Source of the DNA: Cohnella xylanilytica
Lineage (GTDB): Bacteria > Bacillota > Bacilli > Paenibacillales > Paenibacillaceae
Direction: 5' to 3'
Length of the DNA: 64,000 nucleotides
Assembly (NCBI RefSeq): GCF_014212175.1
Contig: NZ_JACJVR010000032.1
Span: 1 to 64,000, forward strand
Shown here: in pieces, positions 38,014 through 47,771 of the stretch
How positions within the stretch are numbered: position 1 is the first letter of the stretch
Layout of the letters: every line of letters starts with the position of its first letter
The notes under the pieces: generated by a model
What the model was told of the DNA's origin: nothing
The model's database searches: none
The model's input: only the letters and a program-made list of their open reading frames with translations
Translations under genes and position numbers: made by a program

Positions 38014-39063
38014 TCAATTTTTCTCTTTATATTCCAGCGGCGAGACGCCGTAATGCTTCTTGAACACCTTGGAAAAATAAGGGTAATCGTTGAACCCGCA
38101 CTCCTCCGCCAGCGCCGCGATCTTCGCGTCCGCCCGCGACGCCAGCGCTTCCTTCGCCTTCTCGAGCCGGAACTCGATCAGGTACTGCGTGATCGGCCGC
38201 GCCATCACTTCCCGGAACATCTTGCTCATGTAGGCCGGGCTCACGCCCGCGTGATCGGCGATCGCCTGCAGGTTCAGCTCCTTGTCCCCGAAGTTCGCGC
38301 CGATGTACCGGATCGCCTCCTCGACGACCCGCTTGTTGCGCGGCGACCTTCGCTCGGAGACGTGCGCGATCAGATCTCCCGCATAGCGTTCCCAGCCGTC
38401 CAGCCATTCCTCATAGGAGGCCGCCGAATGCCGCGCTTCCGCCGCCGAAGAGGATTCCGTCGGGTATTCCTTGAGGAGCAGGTACAGCTCGGAGCGGAAC
38501 GTCAATTCGAAGTGCCCCATCGCCTTCTTCAGCTCGGTCCAGGAGAAGCCCTTCTCCCGGCAGTGCCGGAACCACTTCTCGAGCTGCGCCCGGGCCTCGG
38601 CCCGATTCTCGGCCATGACGCTCTTGGCCAGCCCGCCCGCCGCCTCGGACATCGTCCGGACGCTGGCGTCGTCCATGATCGCGATCCACTTGGAAGGGTC
38701 CTTGAGCAGCGTCTTGGACAGCGCTTCGTTCAAGCTCTCCTGGGTGATCGGCTTCAGCAGATAGTCGGCCGCCTGATGGCGCAGTGCCCGCTGGACGTAG
38801 TGGAAGTCCGCGTAGCCCGTCAGCACGATGAGTTCGATGTCCGCGTGCGAGCGCCGGATATTTTCGATCAGGTCGAGCCCGTCCATCACGTTCATCTGGA
38901 TGTCCGTGATCACGAGATCCGGCTTGGAGCGTGCGATCGCCTGCAGCGCTTCTTCCCCGTTCCTCGCCTCGTCGATCTCCGAGATCGCAGCGTGGCTGTT
39001 CTCCAGCAGCTTGACGACTCCCTTGCGAATGACCGTCTCGTCGTCAACGATCAAGATTCTCAT
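38014..39063 (-). CDS. Response regulator, YesN-type (REC plus AraC HTH)
   Basis: Residues about 1-120 form a receiver domain with acidic residues near the N-terminus (MRILIVDDET), the phospho-acceptor Asp in PDLVITDIQMNVMDGLDL, the switch Thr in LIVLTGYADFHY and the Lys in YLLKPITQ. Residues about 250-349 form an AraC double helix-turn-helix (LNLQAIADHAGVSPAYMSKM, IAALAEECGFNDYPYFSKVF). The gene overlaps the kinase gene by 20 bp. The pair probably activates the sugar ABC operon immediately downstream, as in YesMN-type modules. Confidence 0.94.
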   Translation of the reverse strand: MRILIVDDETVIRKGVVKLLENSHAAISEIDEARNGEEALQAIARSKPDLVITDIQMNVMDGLDLIENIRRSHADIELIVLTGYADFHYVQRALRHQAADYLLKPITQESLNEALSKTLLKDPSKWIAIMDDASVRTMSEAAGGLAKSVMAENRAEARAQLEKWFRHCREKGFSWTELKKAMGHFELTFRSELYLLLKEYPTESSSAAEARHSAASYEEWLDGWERYAGDLIAHVSERRSPRNKRVVEEAIRYIGANFGDKELNLQAIADHAGVSPAYMSKMFREVMARPITQYLIEFRLEKAKEALASRADAKIAALAEECGFNDYPYFSKVFKKHYGVSPLEYKEKN

Positions 39064-40816
39064 CTCGCGTCCCCCTCTTCGGCAGAAGAATGCGCACGAG
39101 CAGGCCGCCCGACATCGATTCGGACGCCTCGAGCCCGTACGGCTCCCCGTAGCGCAGGCGAATCCGCCGATGCACGTTCAGAAGGCCGATCCCTTCCCGC
39201 GTTCGATCTCCCTCCGCATCCTTCCGCTCTTCGTCCGCCCCGCCGTCCGGCGGTTCGAGCAGACGGCGGTTCAGCCGATCCAGCGCCTCCTCGGACATGC
39301 CTTCCCCGTTGTCCTCCACGAAGATCGCGTAGGCGGAGTCCCCTTCGTCCTCGGCGTAGATGCGCAGGTAATAGTCCCTCTCTCCCGTGAAGGCGTACTT
39401 GAACGCGTTCTCCACGACGGGCTGCAGCGTCAGCTTGACGATCGGATATCGCTCGAAGCCGGCGACCCCGTCCATGTCGATCTCGATATCCGGATACCGC
39501 TCTCCCTGGATGTCGAGATACGTGCCGACGTGCGCCGCCTCGACCGACAGCTCCACTTCGGCCCTCGGGTTGTCGATGGAATAGCGGAAGAAGTCGGCGA
39601 GCGCCTTGCTCATCCGGCTGACGCTCGGCACCTCGTGCAGGATGGCCTGGCAGTTGATGACCTCGAGCGTATTGTACAGAAAATGCGGATTGATCTGGCT
39701 CTGCATCGCGAGCAGCGTCGCGTCCTTCTGCTTCATCTCGGCGCCCAGCTTCTTCACCTCGGCGTCGTGGGCGCGCTCGATGGAAGCCGTCATGTTCTCC
39801 AGCATCCGGTTGAAGCCGTTGCCCAGAATGCCGACCTCGTCCGCGAACCGGCCGTTGAACCGGACTTCCAGGTCGCCGAGCTCCGCCCGCTTCATGAGCC
39901 TGAGCAGCTTCTTGACCGGCCTCGAAAGAGACAGCGACAGGATGAGGGAGATGAACAGCGTCATCAGGACGATCAGGAACACGATGTACGGCTGCACGCT
40001 CCGAATCTTGCGAACCGCCTCGTCGATGAACGTCCGCTTGATGTGGGCCCGCACCTGGAACGCGCTCTTGCTCATCGTCGACTCCATGACGAGATCGTCG
40101 TCCGACGGGGTGAAGGAGCCGGCGGACGCATAGACGAGATGGCCGGAGGCGTCCAGCATCTCGATGTTCAGATCCTCCGTCGCGAGCAGCCGGAAGGCGT
40201 CGCTGAACATCTTCCCGTTGAGCCGGACGACGAGAATGCCGTCCCGTCCTTGAACGCCGTAGCGGCTCATGGACAAATAAATCGTTTTCAAGGAACGGTC
40301 CTGGAAAAACAGCAGCTCCTCCGTCGGCTCCGACCAGAAGCGGCTCCGTCCCGAGACGAAGTCCCGGTACCAGCTCTGGCTGCGGTAGTTCATCTCCGGC
40401 ACCGGATCGAGCTCCGAATCGTAGTACAGCGTCTCGGCGCCGCCGCTGCCGCCGTCCCGAAGCAGGAAGAACGCAGATTCCAACTCGCTCGAATACTGCA
40501 GCCGGAACGCCCCGAGCGCGTTCTCCGCCCACTCGCGGTCCTCCGCGCCTTGCGCCGTATCGTCTTCGGCCAGCTTCATGAGCCGGTTCCCGTTGCCCGA
40601 GTACTCGAAGAAGTAATGGACGTTGTTGACGATCCGGTACAGCTGGTTGTCCAGGTTGAGCGCCGTCTGGTCGATGGAGCGCTGCACCCGGTAGATCTCG
40701 TTGTTCGTCAGCACTTCCTTGAAGTAGCTCTGATAAACGTACGCCACGCTGAACACCCCGATGAACGAGACGAGCGAGACGGACACGAAGATCTTCGTGA
40801 AGAATTTCCGGTCCAT
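39044..40816 (-). CDS. Sensor histidine kinase, YesM/LytS type
   Basis: The 590-residue product has an N-terminal membrane helix (FVSVSLVSFIGVFSVAYVY) and an extracellular sensing region of about 260 residues (dCACHE-like by size). A second helix is YIVFLIVLMTLFISLILSLS, then a HAMP linker, the His_kinase motif QINPHFLYNTLEVINCQAIL and an HATPase with PVVENAFKYAF and DNGEGMSEEALD. The start is placed at ATG 40816 (MDRKFFTKIF); there is no strong ribosome binding site there, and GGGAGGGG about 25 bases upstream may serve a non-ATG start. It is the first gene of the two-component operon, sensing an external sugar or cell-envelope signal. Confidence 0.92.
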   Translation of the reverse strand: MDRKFFTKIFVSVSLVSFIGVFSVAYVYQSYFKEVLTNNEIYRVQRSIDQTALNLDNQLYRIVNNVHYFFEYSGNGNRLMKLAEDDTAQGAEDREWAENALGAFRLQYSSELESAFFLLRDGGSGGAETLYYDSELDPVPEMNYRSQSWYRDFVSGRSRFWSEPTEELLFFQDRSLKTIYLSMSRYGVQGRDGILVVRLNGKMFSDAFRLLATEDLNIEMLDASGHLVYASAGSFTPSDDDLVMESTMSKSAFQVRAHIKRTFIDEAVRKIRSVQPYIVFLIVLMTLFISLILSLSLSRPVKKLLRLMKRAELGDLEVRFNGRFADEVGILGNGFNRMLENMTASIERAHDAEVKKLGAEMKQKDATLLAMQSQINPHFLYNTLEVINCQAILHEVPSVSRMSKALADFFRYSIDNPRAEVELSVEAAHVGTYLDIQGERYPDIEIDMDGVAGFERYPIVKLTLQPVVENAFKYAFTGERDYYLRIYAEDEGDSAYAIFVEDNGEGMSEEALDRLNRRLLEPPDGGADEERKDAEGDRTREGIGLLNVHRRIRLRYGEPYGLEASESMSGGLLVRILLPKRGTRDENLDR

Positions 40817-40885
40817 GACGAGCTTGAGCAGCCGGTCTCCGATGTCGTTCCCCTCCCGTTCCGGGCTCCGCCGTTGTTGATAGAC

Positions 40886-40914
40886 ATTATAAACACAATG
40901 ACGCCGTTTGGAAA
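40886..40914 (-). promoter_or_regulatory. Putative promoter of the two-component operon
   Basis: On the minus strand TTTCCA (40909-40914) and a perfect TATAAT (40886-40891) are spaced by 17 bp, about 70 bp before the kinase start. Confidence 0.55.
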
Positions 40915-41057
40915 AGGAAAAAGACTGCCAGTCTCGCCAGGCTTCGGATCGGCAGCGTTGGAAGATATACCCTCCTTCTATATCTTTCGATAGTCGGACC
41001 GCGGCGGGATCTCGGATAGAATGAACCCATCTCACCGATAGGAGGAATCGATTATTC

Positions 41058-43733
41058 ATGGCTAGACACACATGGACGGGAGAATCCCTCACAACCGACT
41101 GGGACGATCCGAAAAACTGGGACTCCCAGAAGACGCCGGAGGACATGGACGAGATCGTCATCCCGGGTTATCCCGCCTCGAAAACCGCAGGGCCCCGCGT
41201 GCCCAAGGAATTCCGGGCGAAAACCCTGCAGCTGAACGGAAGCGGCTTCCTGTCCGGCGCGAAAATCGTCGTGGCGGAGACGTTCACGTTCGCTGGCGGC
41301 TCGCTGAATTGCATGGTCGACATCGAATCCGGGGCGAAGCTGATCCTCGAAGGCGGATTAGACAAAGAGATCCGGGGCATCACCGTCACGAATCATGGCA
41401 CGATCTCGGCGAACGGCGGCAGAATTCGCATGTCGGAAGGAGCCGTCGTCCACAATTTGAGCCGCGCGGAATGCACTTCCTCCGTCGAATGGCAATGGGT
41501 CTCCGGAGCTTTCGTCTCCTTCCAGAACGACGGAATCCTGACCGTGCGCTGCCCGCTGCCGCTCTCGAACGTCGCCGCCTTCCGCGGCGTCAGCTTATGG
41601 AACAAGGGGACCATCAGCGCAGAATCGGGCGTCCTTCACTTGGTTGGCAACGAAGGCCGGCACCGGTTCCTGCCCGGATCGCGGCTTACGGGCCTCCCCG
41701 GCAGCGGACGAATCCGGATCTCGGATTACGGATGGGCCGTCGTCGAAGGGCCGGTCGCGGTTGACGGAGCCGGCGTTCTGGAGATCGGGACAGGCGGGTC
41801 GCTTACGAATTTATCGAATCCGCCGGAAGGAATCGTGCCGCAGCTGGCGGTTGGCGGCACGCTGCTGTGGACGGGGGGAACGCTCTCCGCGACGACGAGG
41901 CTGGATACCGTCGGCAAGCTTCACATCTCGGGGGCGAGCGACAAGCTGCTATCCACGGGACTTATCGAAAATTACGGAGCGATCGAGCTGCTGGAAGAAG
42001 GAACGATCCAATTCGGCGGCGGCAGCCGGATCGTGAATCACGCGGATTTGATTTTCCGGCACAATGCCCTGCTCAAGTATTCCTACGGCTCGGGAGGGAC
42101 GATCGAGAACCGGGGCAATCTCCTGTTATCGTCGGACCGCGCCTCCTCGCAGGATTTCCCGAAGGTAAGGGTGTCCGACATCGCCATCGTGTCCCAGAAC
42201 CTCATCCATCTGGAATCCGGCCAGCTGCGCTTCGAGCAGGGGCTGTTCGCGATGAAGGACGGAGCCGAATTCGCCGGCAGCGGCCGGACGGTGCTGGCCG
42301 GAGGCACGATGACTCTCGAGGGAGACGCGAAGGTGAACGACGAGAGCACGTTCGAATTGACGGAGAAGGGTACTTTGAAGTCGATCGGAACCGTGAATCC
42401 GATGAAGCGGCTGATCGTCTGGGGCTCGTTCGTCTGGACCGGAGGAACGCTGTCGGGGACGGTCGCGGTCGAAGTAACCGCGGGAATGAAGATTCAGGGC
42501 GACAAGGAGAAGTACTTGTCCGGAGGCCTGATCTCCAACGAAGGGACGATTGAATGGAGCGGCCCGGGCACCGTCTCGGCGGGCGGCGGAGGCTCGATCC
42601 TGAACAAGGAGCACGGGGAGATCCGCTCCTCGGAGAACGTCCGGCTGTATTGGAGCTACGGAGCGAGCCCGACCTTCAAGAACGAAGGCATGATCCGGGT
42701 GACCGGCGGAGTCGCGACGATGGATTACGTGAAGCTCGTCAACCATAAAAACGTAGCGATCGGCCCCGGCACGCTTTATTTCAAGAGCGCCGAATACCGG
42801 CAGTTGGGCGGGGAGACGCGCCTGCTCGGAGGAACGCTGGGTACGAACGGCTATCAAGCGATCTTCGAGCAGGGAGTGTTGTCCGGCTCCGGAACGCTCG
42901 ACTGCAGCGTACAGAACAAGGGCGCGACGGTGAGTCCCGGTTATCAGCAAGAGACGGGGCGATTGCAAGTGACTTTGGATTACCGGCAGGAAGCGGCTGC
43001 CAAGCTGGACATTCGGATCAACGACTACAACGAAGACGGCGGGTACTCCAAGCTGATCGTGGGGACGAAGGCAACCTTGGGCGGGGAATTGAACATCCGT
43101 CTCTCGGAATCGTTCCTTCCCGTCGACGAGCTGCTGTTCAACGTGCTCTCCTATATGTCCAGAACCGGAGAATTCGTCAAGGTGACCCGGCCTTATTACC
43201 GGACGCCATTGCAGGACGAATTCGCGCATACCCTGCTCGAGCGGTACGATCCGTCCGCCGTCGTGCTGGAATCCGTCTCGTCCGTCCTGCTGGCCGAGCG
43301 GCTCGCCGTTCATCCGTCGATCGCTTGGGCGACGGTCCATTCCTCGGGAATTCCCGACAATGCGACGGCCCGGAATAACATCGACGACGCGGCTCTCGGC
43401 AAGCCTTCCGCGCGCAGCAGCTACGGGACCGCTCCCGGAGGCTCGGTTATGCTCAGCATACGTTTGCTGACGGGGTTGACCGTGCTCGCCCGTCATTACA
43501 CGTTCAGCGTATCCGAGCTTGCGGGCGGGACCCACACCGCCGGCTCGGACCATTATCAAGGAGTCGCCTTCGACGTGAACGTGATCAACGGGCGGCAAGT
43601 CGGAGCGACGCATCCGGCTGTAGCCGCGTTCCGGCAGGAATGCCGGAATCTCGGGACTCGGCAGGACCTCGGCCCCGGGGATTCCAACCATGAGACGCAC
43701 GTCCACGCCGCTTGGGAACGGTTGGATCCGTAG
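41058..43733 (+). CDS. Unusual beta-solenoid protein with M15-like C-terminal domain
   Basis: I do not recognise this 891-residue protein as a named family. Residues 1-700 are strand- and glycine-rich with repeated NEGTI/ENYGAI/ENRGNL turns, suggesting a right-handed beta-helix. Two long units align, centred on LLWTGGTLSATTRL (W271) and FVWTGGTLSGTVAV (W460), 189 residues apart. The opening RHTWTGESLTTDWDDPKNWD resembles the start of autotransporter-like passenger modules. The last 80 residues carry SDHYQGVAFDV (H832, D839) and ETHVHAAW (E879, H881, H883), the arrangement of zinc ligands and catalytic Glu in M15/VanY-type peptidases. There is no signal peptide or anchor, although AGGAGG fixes the ATG. 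It stands alone, divergent from the kinase operon. Confidence 0.8.
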   Translation: MARHTWTGESLTTDWDDPKNWDSQKTPEDMDEIVIPGYPASKTAGPRVPKEFRAKTLQLNGSGFLSGAKIVVAETFTFAGGSLNCMVDIESGAKLILEGGLDKEIRGITVTNHGTISANGGRIRMSEGAVVHNLSRAECTSSVEWQWVSGAFVSFQNDGILTVRCPLPLSNVAAFRGVSLWNKGTISAESGVLHLVGNEGRHRFLPGSRLTGLPGSGRIRISDYGWAVVEGPVAVDGAGVLEIGTGGSLTNLSNPPEGIVPQLAVGGTLLWTGGTLSATTRLDTVGKLHISGASDKLLSTGLIENYGAIELLEEGTIQFGGGSRIVNHADLIFRHNALLKYSYGSGGTIENRGNLLLSSDRASSQDFPKVRVSDIAIVSQNLIHLESGQLRFEQGLFAMKDGAEFAGSGRTVLAGGTMTLEGDAKVNDESTFELTEKGTLKSIGTVNPMKRLIVWGSFVWTGGTLSGTVAVEVTAGMKIQGDKEKYLSGGLISNEGTIEWSGPGTVSAGGGGSILNKEHGEIRSSENVRLYWSYGASPTFKNEGMIRVTGGVATMDYVKLVNHKNVAIGPGTLYFKSAEYRQLGGETRLLGGTLGTNGYQAIFEQGVLSGSGTLDCSVQNKGATVSPGYQQETGRLQVTLDYRQEAAAKLDIRINDYNEDGGYSKLIVGTKATLGGELNIRLSESFLPVDELLFNVLSYMSRTGEFVKVTRPYYRTPLQDEFAHTLLERYDPSAVVLESVSSVLLAERLAVHPSIAWATVHSSGIPDNATARNNIDDAALGKPSARSSYGTAPGGSVMLSIRLLTGLTVLARHYTFSVSELAGGTHTAGSDHYQGVAFDVNVINGRQVGATHPAVAAFRQECRNLGTRQDLGPGDSNHETHVHAAWERLDP

Positions 43734-43760
43734 ACTTCCCCGACACCGATCTCACCGCAG

Positions 43761-43794
43761 GAAACCCGGCCATGCCATCGGCAGGCCGGGTTTC
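43761..43794. terminator. Bidirectional terminator between convergent genes
   Basis: GAAACCCGGCC (43761-43771) pairs perfectly with GGCCGGGTTTC (43784-43794). It closes both the solenoid gene and the long minus-strand operon ending at 43833. Confidence 0.75.
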
Positions 43795-43832
43795 ATCCGT
43801 GAATCGCGAAGGTGGCGCGCTCCCTATTCGAC

Positions 43833-45158
43833 TTAGCTTTTTACCTTCGCCAGGCTGTACCGGTTCGCCGGAATCGGAAGGCCGAGATTGCCGCGCAGCG
43901 TGTCGGACTCGTATTCCTTCCGGTAAATTCCCCGCTCCTGCAGGATCGGCACGACCAGGTCCACGAAGTCGCTAAGCCCGCTCGGAAGGTTCGAGTGGAT
44001 GATGAAGCCGTCCGCGGCTCCTTCCTCGTACCAGCGCTGGATCCGGTCCGCGATCTGCTCCGGCGTGCCGATAAACTCTCCTCGCGGCGTCGCCGCCTGC
44101 AGGGCGACCTGCCGCAGCGTCAGCCCCTGCTCCTTCGCGTTCCGCTTGATCTTGTCGGTGCCGCTGCGGAAGCTGTTGCTGCCGAGGTCGCCGATGTCCG
44201 GGAACGGCTCGTCGAGCGGGAACCGCGAGAAGTCGAAGTGCTCGAAGAAGCGGCCCAGGTAGTTCAGCGCGTTCTCGATCGACACGAGGCTCGCGATCTC
44301 CTGGTATTTGCGCTCGGCCTCCTCCTCCGTGCGGCCGACGATCGGATTGATGCCCGGAAGGATGACGATGTCGTCCTCGGACCGGCCGAACTGGACGGCC
44401 CGCCGTTTGACGTCCCGATAGAACGCCTTCGTCTCCTCGAGCGACTCCCCGCCGGTGAACACCGCGTCGGCCTCCTTGGCCGCGAGCGTCTTGCCGCTCT
44501 CCGACGAGCCCGCCTGGAAGATGACCGGCTGGCCCTGCTTCGAGCGCGCGATATTGAGCGGCCCCTGGACCGAGAAGTAGCGGCCCTTGTGATTCAGCCG
44601 GTGCATCTTGGCCGGGTCGAAGAAGACGCCCGACTCCTTGTCGCGGACGAAGGCGTCGTCCTCCCACGAATCCCACAGCCCTTTGGCGACTTCGAGATAT
44701 TCCTCCGCGATCCGGTACCGCTCGTCGTGGGACGGATGCTCCGTCTTCCCGTAATTAAGCGCCGAGCCTTCCAGCGGGGAAGTGACGACGTTCCAGCCGG
44801 CTCGCCCTCCGCTGATATGGTCGAGGGAAGCGAACTGCCTCGACACGGTGAACGGCTCGCTGTACGAGGTCGAGAGCGTGCCGACCAGGCCGATCTTCGA
44901 CGTGACGGCCGCCAGGGCGGACAGAATCGTGATCGGCTCGAACCGGTTCAGGAAGTGAGGGATCGACTTCTCGTTAATGTACAGCCCGTCCGCGATGAAC
45001 ACCAGGTCGAACTTGCCCTCCTCGGCCTTCAGAGCCTGCTTGCGGTAGAAGGGGAAGCTTACGCTGGCGTCGACCGGAACCTCCGGATGCCGCCAGGCGG
45101 AGACGTTGCCGCCGACGCCGTGGATGAGGGCGCCGAATTTGAGCGATTTTCTGGCCAT
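43833..45158 (-). CDS. FMN-dependent monooxygenase, NtaA/SnaA/SoxA/DmoA family
   Basis: The 441-residue product is a two-component flavin monooxygenase of the luciferase-like superfamily. Signature stretches are [94 protein letters not shown] and [20 protein letters not shown]. Relatives act on nitrilotriacetate, dimethyl sulfide, dibenzothiophene sulfone and, as YxeK and YtnJ in B. subtilis, on S-modified cysteines. It needs a reduced-flavin supply from a reductase not seen here. GGGAGGACGG precedes the ATG. It is the last gene of the operon starting at 49522, 25 bp after the GNAT gene. Confidence 0.94.
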   Translation of the reverse strand: MARKSLKFGALIHGVGGNVSAWRHPEVPVDASVSFPFYRKQALKAEEGKFDLVFIADGLYINEKSIPHFLNRFEPITILSALAAVTSKIGLVGTLSTSYSEPFTVSRQFASLDHISGGRAGWNVVTSPLEGSALNYGKTEHPSHDERYRIAEEYLEVAKGLWDSWEDDAFVRDKESGVFFDPAKMHRLNHKGRYFSVQGPLNIARSKQGQPVIFQAGSSESGKTLAAKEADAVFTGGESLEETKAFYRDVKRRAVQFGRSEDDIVILPGINPIVGRTEEEAERKYQEIASLVSIENALNYLGRFFEHFDFSRFPLDEPFPDIGDLGSNSFRSGTDKIKRNAKEQGLTLRQVALQAATPRGEFIGTPEQIADRIQRWYEEGAADGFIIHSNLPSGLSDFVDLVVPILQERGIYRKEYESDTLRGNLGLPIPANRYSLAKVKS

Positions 45159-45183
45159 GTTCCGTCCTCCCGTTCGTTCGTTA

Positions 45184-45708
45184 TTAGACTAGCGCCGACT
45201 CCGCGAGCCGGAGCCTGTAGCTCTTCACCAATGTCTCGCCATTGTAAAATTCCTTGTCGTAAGCCCGCTCGAAGCCGAGCCTCTCATACAGCCGGACGGC
45301 CGACGCCATCAGGTCCGACGTGTGCAGGTGCAGCGTATCGGCGCCCCAGGACAGAGCCCGCCGGGCGCTCTCGCGGATGATCTCCGTCGCGATGCCGCGG
45401 CCCCGATGCGAGGGCGACACGGCCAGCAGCCTCAGAATCGGAGTGCGAATGTCCAGCTCCGGACGCCCGTACGCGCTCTCCGAACCGAGGAACAGCTGGG
45501 CGCTGCCGACGATCCGCCCGTCCAGCTCCGCCACGAGGCGCGCCTTCGGCCCTTCCGCGTCGACGGACGCCTCGATCGATTCCTTGTAGGCCTCCCACCG
45601 GTCCGGCATTCGCGCCGAATACTCCTCGTAGGCCCGCACCAGCAGGCTTCGGACCTCCTCGCGGTCCGCTTCCGCCATGTCCCTGACGAGCACGGCAGAC
45701 TCTCCCAT
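45184..45708 (-). CDS. GNAT family N-acetyltransferase
   Basis: The 174-residue product has the GNAT fold with the acetyl-CoA-binding motif A in [20 protein letters not shown] and the closing [19 protein letters not shown]. The N-terminal [20 protein letters not shown] matches the family. GGGGGGA lies upstream of the ATG. In the B. subtilis yxe and ytm operons, an acetyltransferase (YxeL, YtmI) acts beside a cysteine-type ABC importer and a flavin monooxygenase. Here the same three components occur in one operon, so N-acetylation of an imported thioether amino acid is a reasonable inference. Confidence 0.92.
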   Translation of the reverse strand: MGESAVLVRDMAEADREEVRSLLVRAYEEYSARMPDRWEAYKESIEASVDAEGPKARLVAELDGRIVGSAQLFLGSESAYGRPELDIRTPILRLLAVSPSHRGRGIATEIIRESARRALSWGADTLHLHTSDLMASAVRLYERLGFERAYDKEFYNGETLVKSYRLRLAESALV

Positions 45709-45781
45709 TCCAATCCCCCCGCTCTCCTCTTCGGAATTGTCCGTTATCAGCTGCCATGGCCGCGCCGAACCTGCCGCGCTC

Positions 45782-46276
45782 TCAGACCGCGCAGCTCGAA
45801 TTCAACGAAGTCGGGTCGTTGCGCTTGATTCGGTCGATCTGTCCCAGATGGACGTGCACGTGTTCGATAAAAGAACGAATGACGTCGTTCAGCGTCACCT
45901 TGTCGCCCTTCTGGTTGACGGCCGTCTTCTCCCCGTATTCCTCCGGAAGCCGGGCGAACAGTTGCGCGTTATAGCGGATCAGGGCGCTGTACAGCTCCAG
46001 AATGTCGGTCGCCGCCCCCGCGTTCGCGAAGGAATGCTCGACCCACGGATCCTGCTTGAAGCCCGGCAGCTGGACGGTCGAGCCGGAGACGATCTCGCGG
46101 ATGCGGAACGAGACGATGAGGTTGTGGTCGGCCAAATGCGACAACACCTCGGTGACGCTCCATTTGTCCGGCGCCTGCTTCCACTTCAGCTGCTCCTCCG
46201 TCAAGCCTTCGATCGCCTTCTCCAGCAGTTCGGGCGTCTCCAGATATCGTCGAATCTCGTTCTCGTTCAAACTCAT
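45782..46276 (-). CDS. DinB/YfiT-like protein, possible thiol-dependent transferase
   Basis: The 164-residue product is a four-helix bundle of the DinB superfamily. It shows APDKWSVTEVLSHLADHNLI and RSFIEHVHVHLGQIDRIKRN, with the histidines that form a metal site in YfiT-type members. Known relatives include bacillithiol and mycothiol S-transferases and maleylpyruvate isomerase, which makes a thiol-related role attractive beside a cysteine-type importer. AAGGAGG lies upstream of the ATG. It lies 35 bp after the ATPase gene and 73 bp before the GNAT gene in the same orientation, so it belongs to the operon. Confidence 0.88.
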   Translation of the reverse strand: MSLNENEIRRYLETPELLEKAIEGLTEEQLKWKQAPDKWSVTEVLSHLADHNLIVSFRIREIVSGSTVQLPGFKQDPWVEHSFANAGAATDILELYSALIRYNAQLFARLPEEYGEKTAVNQKGDKVTLNDVIRSFIEHVHVHLGQIDRIKRNDPTSLNSSCAV

Positions 46277-46311
46277 CGTGAGTCCTCCTTGTTAGGTGCC
46301 TTGTCTACTTG

Positions 46312-47064
46312 TCAAATCGAATAGCTGGCTTCGGGAGTGATCCGCTTCAGGAACTGGCGGGTGCGCTCCTCCTTCGGCCTCGCGAAGATCTCCTTCGGGT
46401 CGCCCTCCTCGACGATGCGGCCTTCGTCCATGAAGATCACGTGGTTCGCGACCTCCCTTGCGAAGCCCATCTCGTGCGTGACGACGATCATCGTGATGCC
46501 CTCCTTGGCGATGCGGCGAATGACCTCCAGCACTTCGCCGACCAGCTCAGGGTCGAGCGCGGACGTCGGCTCGTCGAAGAGGATGACCTCCGGCTCGAGC
46601 GCGAGCGCCCGGGCGATCCCGACCCGCTGCTGCTGGCCGCCGGACAGCTGGCTCGGATAAGCGTCCAGCTTCGCGCCGAGGCCGACCTTCTCGAGCACCT
46701 TCGCGCTGCGCTCGCGGGCTTCGTCCTTCGGCAGCTTGCGCACGACGACGAGCCCTTCCATCACGTTCTCGAGCGCGGTCTTGTGCTTGAATAGATTGTA
46801 ATGCTGGAACACCATCGCCGACTTCCGGCGCAGCGTCTGGATCTCCTTCTTGGACGGATGCTTGCAGTCGACCTTGAAGCCGCCGATCTCCACTTCCCCG
46901 TCGCTGGGCCGCTCCAGGTAATTGATGCAGCGGAGCAGCGTCGTTTTGCCCGAGCCGCTCGGTCCCAGAATGGCGACGACCTCGCCCTGCCGGGCCGTCA
47001 GGTCGATCCCCCGCAGCACCTGCTGCCGTCCGAAATGCTTCGTAATCCGACTCAGCTTGATCAT
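46312..47064 (-). CDS. Amino-acid ABC transporter ATP-binding protein
   Basis: The 250-residue product is a polar-amino-acid-type ATPase with Walker [21 protein letters not shown], the Q-loop region [16 protein letters not shown], signature [20 protein letters not shown], Walker [21 protein letters not shown] and switch His [16 protein letters not shown]. The start overlaps the upstream permease stop by 4 bp. It is close to the TcyC/TcyN/YxeO group, which takes up cystine and sulfur-containing amino acids. Confidence 0.95.
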   Translation of the reverse strand: MIKLSRITKHFGRQQVLRGIDLTARQGEVVAILGPSGSGKTTLLRCINYLERPSDGEVEIGGFKVDCKHPSKKEIQTLRRKSAMVFQHYNLFKHKTALENVMEGLVVVRKLPKDEARERSAKVLEKVGLGAKLDAYPSQLSGGQQQRVGIARALALEPEVILFDEPTSALDPELVGEVLEVIRRIAKEGITMIVVTHEMGFAREVANHVIFMDEGRIVEEGDPKEIFARPKEERTRQFLKRITPEASYSI

Positions 47065-47771
47065 GCCACTCCACCTCGGTTATAGACGTTGATTCGCTTC
47101 TCCAGCGCTCCCGCCAGCCTCTCGATCAGCACCGTGAGTCCCCAGAAGATGACCGCCGCCGCGAGGTACGCCTCGAAAAACTTCCAGTTAGTCGAAGCGA
47201 CGATCTGCGCCTTCGCGTTGATCTCGACGACGGAGACGGTGAAGGCGAGGGTCGAGCCGTGCAGCATGCCGATGAAGCTGTTCGACAGGTTGGGCAGCGC
47301 GGCCGCGAACGCTTGGGGGAACACGATCCGCCGCAGCGCCTGCGGCGTCGTCATGCCGATCGAGTGCGCCGCCTCGAGCTGCCCGCGGTTCACCGCGAGC
47401 AGGCCGGAGCGGACGACCTCCGACATGTAGGCGCTGGCCGTGATCGTGAAGGCGACGAGCGCGAAGGCGATGTACGGAATCGATACCGACCGGAACGACC
47501 AGCCGAGCGAGGCCGAGAGTCCGTCGACGACGGCCGGCAATCCGAAGTAGACGAGGAACAGATGGGTGATCATCGGAGTGCCCCGGATGAAGGCGACGTA
47601 GCCGGTCGAGATCGGCCCCAGCACGGGAACCCGATAGATTCGGCAAAGAGCGATCGCCGTACCGAGAATCAACCCGCCCAGCACCGAGACGAAGGTGATG
47701 AACAGCGTCGTGGGGACGGCCGACAGCAGCTTGACGAATGCCGTCCAGATGAACGAAGGGTCCAGCTTCAT
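47061..47771 (-). CDS. Amino-acid ABC transporter permease
   Basis: The 236-residue integral membrane protein has the polar-amino-acid permease features: [20 protein letters not shown] in the first helix, [20 protein letters not shown], and the EAA-type loop [20 protein letters not shown]. The start is ATG 47771 ([12 protein letters not shown]), which overlaps the stop of the other permease gene by 4 bp. The two permeases differ in sequence and most likely form a heterodimer, as in TcyLM. Confidence 0.95.
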   Translation of the reverse strand: MKLDPSFIWTAFVKLLSAVPTTLFITFVSVLGGLILGTAIALCRIYRVPVLGPISTGYVAFIRGTPMITHLFLVYFGLPAVVDGLSASLGWSFRSVSIPYIAFALVAFTITASAYMSEVVRSGLLAVNRGQLEAAHSIGMTTPQALRRIVFPQAFAAALPNLSNSFIGMLHGSTLAFTVSVVEINAKAQIVASTNWKFFEAYLAAAVIFWGLTVLIERLAGALEKRINVYNRGGVA

